The notes beneath the pieces are model-generated. The model was not told the origin of the DNA. It saw only the letters and a list, made by a program, of their open reading frames with translations, and searched no databases. 64,000 nt of DNA from Ophiura sarsii (lineage: Eukaryota; Echinodermata; Ophiuroidea; Amphilepidida; Ophiuridae). The stretch spans positions 15,904,149 through 15,968,148 of the forward strand of contig CM069457.1 in assembly GCA_035610835.1 (NCBI GenBank). The letters run 5' to 3'. Below are positions 11,351 through 18,659 of the stretch, piece after piece. A program made the position numbers and the translations under genes. Position 1 is the stretch's first letter. Each line of letters opens with the position of its first letter.

Positions 11351-11696
11351 CTAATTATTTTCATTTTCTTTTCTTTCATTCTTCAACCAACACCAAGCAC
11401 GACTCCCGACGTCAGTAACGGCGTAAGTGGCTCCTGCCACCATGTCAACCCCTTTTGCTCCGATTCCCGTAACTGCCGCACTCTGTGCCGTTGCAACCAA
11501 ACCTCCTGCTACCACTCCACCACTGGAGGATACCGCAGACGCCGACATCAGACTTGATGCAACGGATCCAGCAGCTATACCAGCAGATGTAAAACCAAGC
11601 AGTGGAAGGCCGACAGTTACCACGCCGAACGTTGCTACTGCGCCTGCTACTCCCGTACCAGCCTTTTGCCACGAAGTCAAGCCACATTCACCGACA
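11351..11696 (-). CDS. IFI27/ISG12 (Ifi-6-16) family protein, single exon
   Basis: The minus-strand frame encodes a glycine- and alanine-rich hydrophobic protein with the hallmark of the interferon-alpha-inducible 6-16/27 family: a VAGAVATFG segment, then [15 protein letters not shown], a serine-rich turn and [16 protein letters not shown]. Members of this family are small membrane proteins, in vertebrates linked to mitochondria or the nuclear envelope and to interferon responses; invertebrate roles are poorly known. No in-frame ATG exists upstream. Instead a pyrimidine-rich tract with TTTTTAG ends at 11697, a plausible splice acceptor, so this is read as an internal or last exon beginning [13 protein letters not shown]. 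It ends at a TAG stop after a charged tail (NERKENENN), which lies outside the conserved domain. The first exon and promoter were not identified, and a retained intron or pseudogene cannot be excluded. The plus-strand frame over the same bases is an antisense shadow. Confidence 0.8.
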
Positions 11697-11710
11697 CTAA
11701 AAATTGACAA

Positions 11711-12130
11711 TTTAACATTAACAAAATGGAACCTGTGACGATTTTTATCACGTTTTTAAGTTTTAAATTGTTCAAATTTCGACAGGATTAACTCCGACTT
11801 CTTCTCATGACTATATCATTGCGTATTCTACAGGATATACAGAAAGTATTCCCCGGCCCCCACGCCCCAACCCCACCACACCCCAATTAAATCCCAGCCA
11901 CTTATACGAAGCCTAAACGGGTAACAAAAAACATAGCAAACCTCATTTCAGAGTCATCACAGTCGCCCTGAATAGAAGAACAAATGAAAAAAGGAGAAAA
12001 TAAAATAATAATGAACTAAATGCATTTATTTGAATCAGATTTTGATCTATAGAAATAATAGGCATATACGACGGGTATTAAACAAATTATAAATATTTTA
12101 ACCAGGTTCGCCGTCGGGGGTAGAAAAGAG
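11711..12130. other. sequence upstream of the IFI27-like exon
   Basis: This stretch should hold the 5' exon or an intron of the IFI27-like gene on the minus strand, but no exon could be assigned. It includes a C-rich, A-rich patch near 11858-11886 (CCCCGGCCCCCACGCCCC). No interferon-response-like GAAANNGAAA element was recognised with confidence. Confidence 0.4.
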
Positions 12131-12215
12131 ACAATAATGGGAAAACGATCTCGCCCGGGAATCGAACCCAGGATTTTGATCATTGATATAAAGTTTGACT
12201 CTGTGGTGAGAATAC
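12131..12215 (-). pseudogene. tRNA-like 3' half (T arm and B box)
   Basis: On the minus strand CTGGGTTCGATTCCCGG (12171 to 12155) forms a 5-bp T stem, with one G-T pair, around the 7-base loop TTCGATT, and contains a good Pol III B box. Upstream, TCTCACCACAGAG resembles an anticodon arm, but it is separated from the T arm by ~30 bases of AT-rich insertion, and no D arm is seen. It is best read as a tRNA-derived SINE fragment or tRNA pseudogene. Confidence 0.45.
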
Positions 12216-12350
12216 CGTATTCCAGATGAGAAAATGAAGAATCATCCTAGGCGTTGTTTTCCGTACTTTACTACTTCCCATTGTAATTGTAACCATGGTA
12301 ACACAGTTGTTGTAATACACACAAAAGAAAGTATACACTCATAAGCAATA

Positions 12351-13062
12351 ATAGTAGAGTCATTATCTTGGATTCCGTGACCATTTTCTTCCTACCTTAG
12401 TTTCTTCGTGAATTTGTCAACTAGAACCATTTTAAAAGAAAATGAGCTCCCATGCATTTCTCAAAAGTTACGGGAACGTTGTTTTATAGCGCAATTCCAA
12501 AATGGCCGCCATACAGGGGCCCAAAAATTCAAATGGCTTTAATTAAGCTAAAAAGCACACCAAATTGTTCGGCTGAGCACAAGGATTCCGAAAAAGTATA
12601 GTTTGCACTACTTCCGATGTTTGGTTAACGAGTTATCGAGTAAAACGTAAAAAGGTCGTTGACCTTTACATATGGGGTCAAAATGTTAACTTGCTCCGAT
12701 TTTGAAAAACAATATCTCATATTGTTCGTATGATCACAAGGATTCCAGAAATAGGGGTTTTTTTTACCACCGGGAATATTTTGTGTAGGTCAAAAGGTCA
12801 AGGTATACTGACCTATATAGAATCTGACCTTTTGACCCCTTTATAAGGTACAACAGACACTTTAGGTGGTTGAAGCCATTTTGATTTTTGGGCTCCTGTA
12901 TGGCGGCCATTTTGGAATTTGCGCTATAAAAGAATGTTCCCGCCACTTTTGAGAAATGCATGGGAGCTCATTTTCTTTTGAAATGGTTCTAGTTGACAAA
13001 TTCACTAAGAAACTAAGGTAGGAAGAAAATGGTCACGGAATCCAAGATAATGACTCTACTAT
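12351..13062. mobile_element. foldback element with ~190-bp inverted arms
   Basis: The left arm (about 12351-12545) starts ATAGTAGAGTCATTATC and includes TGAGCTCCCATGCATTTCTC and AAAATGGCCGCCATACAG. The right arm (about 12875-13062) carries the reverse complements in reverse order and ends GATAATGACTCTACTAT. The arms are highly similar with scattered differences. The ~330-bp centre contains a nested hairpin and no transposase. The ends are compatible with a TA or AT dinucleotide target duplication, but the exact boundary is ambiguous because the ends are palindromic. It is a non-autonomous foldback of unassigned superfamily. Confidence 0.8.
12788..12837. repeat. nested hairpin with AGGTCA half-sites
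   Basis: GGTCAAAAGGTCA at 12788-12800 is perfectly complementary to TGACCTTTTGACC at 12825-12837 (13-bp stem, 24-base loop). With the preceding A the left arm reads AGGTCA-AA-AGGTCA, a direct repeat of nuclear-receptor half-sites with 2-bp spacing. It sits in the centre of the foldback element, so regulatory relevance is speculative. Confidence 0.55.
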
Positions 13063-13280
13063 AAGAGAGACCATGCATTTGAATGATATACATTGACTGT
13101 CCATCATGAATTCTCAAATGTCACAAATGACAAGGTTCACTTCTTGTGCATTGTGCGTAATCATAAAATATTGTGACATTTGAAACTGCATGTTTCATAA
13201 ATCGTTATAAATCCTTACCAATTTGTAGTATATACTTGGTATGAAGTATCAAAATTGTAGCTAACAGATGTATTAAAATT

Positions 13281-13300
13281 AATAATAATAATAATAATAA
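13281..13300. repeat. AAT microsatellite
   Basis: A short AAT trinucleotide repeat immediately left of the 1.69-kb foldback element. Such AT-rich tracts offer many TA insertion targets. Confidence 0.85.
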
Positions 13301-13692
13301 TGATAATTTCCTCATACACTCTCAGAACAGGTATTAAAAAACCATGGGTTAAAATAATGTTGATTAAAAAGTATACTACATTGGTTAAAAATGAAGCGTT
13401 GGTTAAAAATTACTTTTAATACTGCGTTGGTTAACGAGTAAAAAAATAAATAATTTTTGGTTTATTCAACGTTGGTTAAGTCCTCATAATTTTAACCAAC
13501 AATCGGTCAAAACAAGATTCCCACCAAAGAATGTCAATGGTGGGAAAAGAGTTTGTGCATATTATCAAATTGTTGGTTACATTTTAATCAACATGTGTTG
13601 GTGAAAAATCTCTATTGCACAACGTTGGTTAAAAATGTGGTGTTGCTGCGACATCAAAACGAGGCTGGCCCGTTCCCTCTCTTTTTGACAAA

Positions 13693-13761
13693 ATGGCAGA
13701 CGACCAAGTGATTGCAATACTCTGGTTGTGGGGTCTGGAGACGCATATAGAAGGTTTCAAG
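13693..13761 (+). pseudogene. captured exon-like fragment, possible SAM-domain start
   Basis: An ATG in good context (AAAATGG) opens a 23-codon frame that starts MADDQVIAILWLWGLETHIE and stops at a consensus-like donor CAAG|GTACAAG (donor GT at 13762). The WGLE.HIE.FK pattern resembles the first helices of SAM domains, which usually begin with a W..WGLE.Y...F motif; this is a short match and only suggestive. The same segment, with ~44 bases missing, lies inverted at 14432-14456 in the other arm. Being inside both arms of a transposon, it looks like a host or element first exon that was carried along. No downstream exons were found. Confidence 0.35.
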
Positions 13762-14431
13762 GTACAAGATTGATTTCTAAATACTGCAATTTAATAAATA
13801 TGTAGGCCTAACTGTCTGAGCTAAACTGTACAATATTATGGTATTTGTCTATCGAGAAAGGCAGATTTAGGACACTTTTTTACCTTCACTTACTACAACA
13901 TGCATGTATGGTTAAGCTACGAAGCCTAGACTTCCTACATCGTATTTTCACTGTAGCGTGTATTAAAGGGCAAACGAATATAAGTCATGTTTTCTAGAAT
14001 TTTCTCTTTGTTAAACTGTGGTTGGTTACAATTTTCAATCATTTGATGTTTAATATTATGTTTTAACCAACCATGGTTGGTTAAAAAATGTTGGTTAAAC
14101 TTTGATTTTTTTTTGCTAAACTTTAACATGTGGTTGGTTAAAACTTGTAATCATTTGTTGGTTAATTCTGCTAAACTTAACCATTTGTTGGTTAATCCTG
14201 CTTGATAACACGGATATATGGAAGGTGCCTCAGTCTTTTCATCAACTGCTACATGTTAATTGATTGTTATAGATACTATGTGAACCAAAATATGATGAAT
14301 TTTGAAAATGTTGAAAAATAGTGATGAACCTATAATGCCTCTGGTCAATACAATAATAGTAGACTAAATCATCAAAAGCTCAGACAGTTACATAATTATT
14401 AAATTACAGTATTAAGAAATCAATCCTGTAC

Positions 14432-14456
14432 CTTGAAACACTCCGTCGTCTGCCAT
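14432..14456 (-). pseudogene. shortened inverted copy of the exon-like fragment
   Basis: On the minus strand ATGGCAGACGACGGAGTGTT leads into CAAG|GTACAGG, matching both ends of the fragment at 13693-13761 with the middle deleted. The flanks GCGACATCA (upstream) and GATTGATTTCTTAATACTG (downstream) also match the left arm, so the arms share a common origin that includes the exon and the start of its intron. Confidence 0.5.
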
Positions 14457-14520
14457 GATGTCGCAGCAATTCTTCATAGCCATACAATAACAGAGCTACT
14501 GCCCAGTGCATCAAAAGAAT

Positions 14521-14760
14521 TAACCAACAAATGGTTAAGTTTTAACCAACCCCATTTTAAATATGAAGCAGATTTAACCAACAAATGGTTAAGTTTTAAC
14601 CAACCCCATGTTAAATATGAAGCAGGTTTAACCAACAAATGGTTAGGTTTTAACCAACCCCATGTTAAATATGAAGCAGGTTTAACCAACAAATGGTTAG
14701 GTTTTAACCAACCCATGTTATTTATCAAGCAGGATTAACCAACAAATGGTTAAGTTTAGC
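14521..14760 (+). repeat. 54-bp tandem repeat, about four copies
   Basis: TAACCAACAAATGGTTA recurs at 14521, 14575, 14629, 14683 and 14736, separated by CCAACCCCATGTTAAATATG-type sequence and AGCAGG. Each unit itself contains inverted TTAACCA/TGGTTAA motifs. Since 54 is divisible by three, both strands show repetitive open frames that are artefacts. Confidence 0.9.
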
Positions 14761-15008
14761 AGAATTAACCAACAAATGATTAAAGGTTTTAAACAACCGC
14801 ATGTTATAGTTTAGCAAAATAAAATAAAAGTGTAACCAACATTTTTTTGTTGGTTAAAACATATTAACCAACAAATGATTAAAAATTGTAACCAACCACA
14901 GGTTAAAGTTTAACCAACAGCTGTTGGTTACGGTTTTAACCAACCTATTGAGTGGTTCACCTGGTAACCTCAACATGGTTAAAGATTTTAACCTTTGTTC
15001 TGAGAGTG

Positions 15009-15832
15009 TACAATGATTCGTTATAGAGTTGTTATTACACGAAAAAGACAGCCAAATAAAATTGTGTAATTATTATCAATTCCCATTAATTATCCCCAAT
15101 TAAGCAATGGACAACTAACTTATGGACCCAATGTGATATCGTTAACCTTGAACGTTGAACCATTTGACTTTGCACCGGACTAATCTGATCCACCTCAAAC
15201 CCCCCCCCCCCCCCCCCCCCCCCCCCCGAGCCGAGCCGAGCCGAACCTCTTACCCCATTCCTCGAGGCCTCTCCTGCAGGTACGCCTACAACTATAGGAG
15301 TAAAATCAGAAAGACATTTTCAGCAGCATCTTGTTTCCTCCTGAAATAAGTAAACGAAACAATATAACCTTTAGATCCAGGAATACGCAAATTATCTTGA
15401 CGGGAGTGTGCCGCTGAAGGTTTGAATTCCTGACTCACTTCGAAGTTTTTTGAAATCATAAAATGGCGGATTTGACTGTATTTTTGCTATTTGGGACCGA
15501 TGTTTCCAGCACAAATATGAAGACCAATGTTTTTTACAAATAAGCACCATAGAGCGCCACATACCCTCATATCTTTATGTTTATCGTTTAGTAGATGTTT
15601 ATGTTTATCGTTTTGCAGTATTAAAATACTGCAATTTCATTTGTTAATACGTATAAAATCTGATCAATATCGTGTAAACGAGAAACCAACCACGCAATAT
15701 ATTCCATATCGTCGAAAAGATCGTCCGAGGCACAGAAAAGATTTGCTGTCCGGAAGTCGTCTCATAGTAAATGTTTTTCAAATTAATAGGTTTTAAGAAA
15801 ATTTGCGCGAAGCGCAGAAAAAAAGTTATTTA
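15009..15832. other. non-coding sequence with a 28-base poly-C tract
   Basis: No gene was recognised. C28 at 15200-15227 is followed by GAGCCGAGCCGAGCCGAACC, a short GAGCC repeat. TATGTTTATCGTTT occurs twice near 15577 and 15600. The 3-bp TTA at 15830-15832 is the left target duplication of the next element. Confidence 0.5.
15200..15227. repeat. poly-C tract, 28 bases
   Basis: An uninterrupted run of 28 C on the plus strand. Its length in an assembly is unreliable because homopolymers this long are prone to sequencing error. Confidence 0.9.
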
Positions 15833-16323
15833 GGGAGCAGTTCCATTTATACGCGATAAATTTATCGCGACTGTATCGGGGCCTGATATGTTTTGGACCC
15901 GATGTTTTCAAGTTGATTCGCGATAAAATAGTCATCAGGCCCCGATAAAATAGACATCGGGGCCCGATACGAGGCCTCTACCATACCCTGGGGTATGTTT
16001 AGCAAATAGAGCGGGACATTGTTTAGCAAATACACGAGGATAATACAATTTACATTAAACATCCATAATCAATAACATTATCTCTAAAAACATGAAATGC
16101 TGAATTTGTACCTTACAACTAGAATAAATAGCCCGAAGCTCTATTTACATACCGACCACTTATCTTTCGTTATATTTAAACAAGCGGTAATACGCTACTC
16201 GATAAATAATCCTTTACTTCTCGCAACTGTACGCGATAAAAATCTCATCGGGGCCTGATAAAAAACTCATTGGGGCCCGGAACATTCTCGCAATTTTTAT
16301 CGCGTACAAATGGAACTGCTCCC
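15833..16323. mobile_element. 491-bp PIF/Harbinger-type MITE
   Basis: The element begins GGGAGCAGTTCCATTTATAC and ends with the inverted counterpart GTACAAATGGAACTGCTCCC, giving terminal inverted repeats of about 28 bp with one or two mismatches through GCGATAAA. It is flanked by TTA at 15830-15832 and 16324-16326, the 3-bp TWA-type target duplication of the PIF/Harbinger group. Internally it holds inverted TATCGGGGCCTGAT / ATCAGGCCCCGATA motifs and several TTTATCGCG motifs. It has no coding capacity and would depend on an autonomous relative elsewhere. Confidence 0.85.
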
Positions 16324-16326
16324 TTA

Positions 16327-16429
16327 CACAAAATCATCCCCAATCACCATCTTAAGTTTTAAAAATGTTACACCCCCCCCCCCTGTTTAAGAATAAAAAG
16401 TTACATCGCCCCGACCCTATTTCAACATA
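16327..16429. other. short spacer with a C run
   Basis: Short AT-rich spacer with a C run near 16373-16383. Nothing else was recognised between the MITE and the hAT-like end. Confidence 0.5.
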
Positions 16430-16731
16430 CAGTGGCGTAACTAGACATTTTCATTGGGGTGGGGCAAGAAGGGGCAGTGGCTTGAAATGGGGTGCTCCTA
16501 ATGGCGTGAATTTTTTAGACTTTACACCTACTATTTTGCACGATTGAGCTACATTTCGGCTCTTAACAAGCTTGTACCATAGAATATTGCATTATGGGAA
16601 GACATGCGCGCATAGCACGCGAATATTTATTTCATTTGGGGGGCAAGCGGGGGGCAAGGGTTCCAAGTGGGTGGGGGGGGGGGGGCTCCATCACAGCCCC
16701 CCCCCCCCCCCCCCCCCCCCCGCTGGTGAAA
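16430..16731 (+). mobile_element. hAT-like terminal region with G-rich and C-rich blocks
   Basis: The block starts CAGTGGCGTAACTAGACA, a form common at the ends of hAT-type elements, followed by GGGGTGGGGC, GGGGGGCAAGC and a G run near 16674-16685, and closing with C35 at 16697-16731. The poly-G and poly-C parts could pair. The opposite CGCCACTG end and target duplication were not seen, so element length and identity stay open. Confidence 0.4.
16697..16731. repeat. poly-C tract, 35 bases
   Basis: An uninterrupted run of 35 C, the longest homopolymer in the window, 12 bases after an upstream poly-G run. Its assembled length is likely approximate. Confidence 0.9.
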
Positions 16732-16925
16732 CGAGTTTAGGTATAATGCGATAATGAATAGACTTTAAAAAAATTAAAATAGTCATTATATTAGTTCTGT
16801 ATTTGGCGCAAGATATGTCCATTTAGCCGTTATAGGCTACAATGCAGTGAATGGGTCCACATTATGCCATTTCATAAATTCAGCATACGAAGAGGTCACC
16901 GTTGATTTTTTTTTATTTGACCTAC
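16732..16925. other. left flank of the macrosatellite
   Basis: About 190 bp of single-copy-looking sequence ending in TTTTTTTTATTTGACCTAC. Similarity with later units starts immediately after it, at AATCTTGGAAAAAAG, so this is the left edge of the 2.77-kb array. Confidence 0.7.
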
Positions 16926-17555
16926 AATCTTGGAAAAAAGTCCTTGGAACGCGAACGCTGAGCTGAGCACACGTGCTGGGTATTGTGTGCATGTATTGAT
17001 ACTTAGTGTCTTCTGTTATAAACGGAAATTGTTCAAATGAGATTTTTACTTCCCCACCCCCCCATCGATCAATGTTGGGACACTCTGGCAAGCTGCAGGA
17101 GCCACTGGCCTTGGTCAACATTGTACGGGGGAGTGGGGGTGACACTTGTCCGTTAATCACACGCAAGTGTTCCAAGACTTTTTTCCAGGATTGTATAAGA
17201 GGAATGCAAAATATTTGATCTAAATTTGGTTTTTCTGTCATAAATCAAAAACCGAATGTCGTATGAATCTCATATTACACACGATTTGAGTAAACAATAG
17301 GGGCATCACAAATATAATAAAAATGATGACAGGGAATTAATTTTATTTAGGGAGTGGTCACTGAAAACAATTATGTATGTCATATTTAACTACAATTTGA
17401 CCCGTTTCTTGATCCCGCGCGTAATAATCTGATGTTTATAAATCAATAAATCAAAAGTATAAAGTTCTTGCTGAGAAATTAACATGTTTATACTTTTAAT
17501 AATGTTATCACATTGCCTATTTGTTTGTTATTTGAAATATGAAACTATACATTTA

Positions 17556-17785
17556 CACTTTCCACGCGACAGGTGTCTGCAGACGACAATCCAAAATTGC
17601 ACAAAATGTTTCAAAAACGTCAAAATTATTGAATGTCATTTTACCAATATTTGGAATCACCTTATGAAATGCATTCAAATAAGTACAAACGTGCCTATTA
17701 TTAGTTCAGTTATCCTTGAGATAGACATAAAAGTTAGACAAATCTGTTTTGTACCGTGGTTAAACCAATAGCCGCGTTGAAAGTG
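17556..17785. mobile_element. 230-bp MITE-like segment inside the unit
   Basis: CACTTTCCACGCGAC at the left and the inverted GCCGCGTTGAAAGTG at the right agree at 13 of 15 positions, and both are flanked by TTA (17553-17555 and 17786-17788), as for a 3-bp target duplication. The left end continues into GTGTCTGCAGACGACAATCC, containing the perfect palindrome GTCTGCAGAC. The interior is AT-rich and non-coding. CACT-starting ends with 3-bp duplications suit CACTA/EnSpm-like elements, and TTA suits Harbinger; the superfamily is undecided. It recurs at offset ~630 in all units except unit 14, where a deletion removed the left end. The same end sequence is present in the minisatellite at 4.8-8.8 kb. 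Confidence 0.6.
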
Positions 17786-17828
17786 TTAACATTTGCCGAG
17801 CAGTAAACGTTTATTTGCAATACTATTC

Positions 17829-17845
17829 CTATCTATTGAAGATAG
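17829..17845. repeat. CTATCT-type hairpin, first in the unit
   Basis: CTATCTATTGAAGATAG has 6-bp arms around a 5-base loop. It lies between the MITE-like segment and the minus-strand tRNA-like element and is repeated in every unit. It shares its pattern with the palindromes at 1338 and 1468. Confidence 0.7.
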
Positions 17846-17871
17846 CTCATAACAGAAAAAAAGGAAAAAAG

Positions 17872-17983
17872 CCACGCCATGAAAGCGACTCGAACCAACG
17901 CCAAACAGGCTATGAACAGATAAAGGGTGCCAACGAACGCTCCTATCCACTCGGCCAAGCGGTCAGTGCTTACACAAGCGTGG
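17872..17983 (-). pseudogene. degenerate minus-strand tRNA-like Pol III element
   Basis: On the minus strand TGGCCGAGTGG (17957 to 17947) matches the A box of type II tRNAs (Ser/Leu style), and GGTTCGAGTCG (17896 to 17886) matches the B box, about 50 bases apart as in type II tRNAs. Downstream, the minus strand reads GCGTGGC, then TTTTTT CC TTTTTTT, a strong Pol III terminator. CCACGC and GCGTGG at the two ends can pair and enclose the whole element. The T stem and the anticodon stem do not pair properly, so it is unlikely to be a working tRNA. A tRNA-derived SINE head or an unassigned small RNA are both possible. The other units carry the same element at offset ~946, for example 20646-20757, 23419-23530 and 52916-53027. 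Confidence 0.5.
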
Positions 17984-18274
17984 ATTTGTTTTATTATACA
18001 TGTTATAGTAATGCATTATTGCAAAGTGTCACACACTTTACAACAGTTTACCATCAGTTTACCATTGGGACATTTTGCTTAAAATAGGCAATTAAACGGT
18101 TTTTTCATACTGCCTTTGAGTTATCAAGATATACATATGTGTTAGCTATACCAATCATGCATGTTGTAACTCCGAAATATAAGCCGCATTGGTCACATCT
18201 ACGCATTTTGATAACAGTTTACCATTTAAAATGAAAACAAAATATGTATAATAATATTATACTATAGAAACGAC

Positions 18275-18341
18275 GGTAAAGTGTTCAATGAACACGCGTT
18301 TCAAGTCAACACTTTACCATGCACTTTACCATACACTTTAC
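18275..18341. repeat. inverted and direct ACTTTACCAT repeats
   Basis: GGTAAAGTGTT (18275-18285) pairs with AACACTTTACC (18308-18318). The right arm then repeats as CACTTTACCAT three times at an 11-12 base period. Further TTTACCAT copies lie near 18047-18066 and 18218-18228. In the unit this cluster separates the two divergent tRNA-like elements. Confidence 0.75.
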
Positions 18342-18584
18342 CATTACGGTCCCAACTCGTCTGATGATTTCTTTGTGAATAAAGCTAAATTCATTTATCG
18401 CAGCGCTATTTTAATCAATAAATACAATAAAATATACTACTTAAATGGTTTATTTATGTATTCACGTATATTATATATTACTTAAATGGTTTATGTATTC
18501 ACTTATTTAGTTGTTTGGGTTGTTTTTGAGGATGAGATTGAACTGAAGGCCTATAGATAATATTATCGTCGTGCTTACTCATCT

Positions 18585-18659
18585 GACTCATTAGCTCAGT
18601 TGACTAGAGCGCTGGTCTATAACCATCCAGAGGTCCCAGGTTCAAATCCTGGATGGGCA
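18585..18659 (+). tRNA. tRNA-like gene, unit 1 (possibly a pseudogene)
   Basis: A 75-base cloverleaf-like sequence: acceptor GACTCAT against ATGGGCA (five pairs; pairs 1-72 and 2-71 mismatched), TA, D stem GCTC/GAGC with loop AGTTGACTA, and T stem CCAGG/CCTGG with loop TTCAAAT. The B box GGTTCAAATCC is excellent and the A box TAGCTCAGTTGAC fair. A Pol III terminator TTTT lies at 18665-18668. The anticodon arm is abnormal: CTGG/CCAG enclose an 11-base loop TCTATAACCAT, two bases too long overall, so the isotype cannot be read safely (ATA if the first T of CTATAAC is U33). The second G of the conserved D-loop GG pair is also replaced by A. It is either a degenerate tRNA, a tRNA-derived SINE head or an unusual small RNA gene. 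Confidence 0.6.

Larger units (their letters stand above)
13317..15008. mobile_element. 1.69-kb TA-flanked foldback DNA transposon, non-autonomous
   Basis: Both ends are CACTCTCAGAACA in inverted orientation (13317-13329 and 14996-15008), each flanked by TA, as expected for a TA target-site duplication of the Tc1/mariner type. The left half is filled with TTGGTTAAAA motifs and the right half with their complements TTTTAACCAA, so nearly the whole element can fold back. Longer inverted matches include 14181-14208 against 14721-14748. The outer arms also share a non-repetitive segment containing a short exon-like sequence, listed separately. No transposase frame is present. Apparent frames in the right half are produced by the 54-bp tandem repeat. 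Confidence 0.8.

Noticed and set aside
11427..11738. Plus-strand 103-codon proline/alanine/threonine-rich frame
   Set aside because: It is antisense to the IFI27-like exon, whose GC-rich glycine and alanine codons generate the complementary frame.
12764..12961. Minus-strand frame containing SKMAAIQEPKNQ
   Set aside because: It lies in the arm and centre of the 12.4-13.1-kb foldback element and has no family similarity.
14433..14738. Repetitive protein with LTNKWLSFNQPH-type repeats
   Set aside because: It is translation of a 54-bp tandem repeat within a foldback transposon; equivalent frames open on both strands.
16837..17241. 134-codon minus-strand frame at the left edge of the array
   Set aside because: It bridges the array boundary, is broken in other units by the variable A and C runs, and shows no recognisable domain.
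17484..17771. A 95-codon ATG frame repeated in most macrosatellite units
   Set aside because: It is kept only because units are nearly identical. A one-base deletion in unit 4 breaks it, the 1,004-bp deletion truncates it in unit 14, it overlaps the MITE-like ends, and it resembles no protein family.
17815..18087. 90-codon plus-strand frame in each unit
   Set aside because: It starts at TTG and runs through the antisense of the tRNA-like element; its length is altered in unit 7 by a deletion. It is a shadow.
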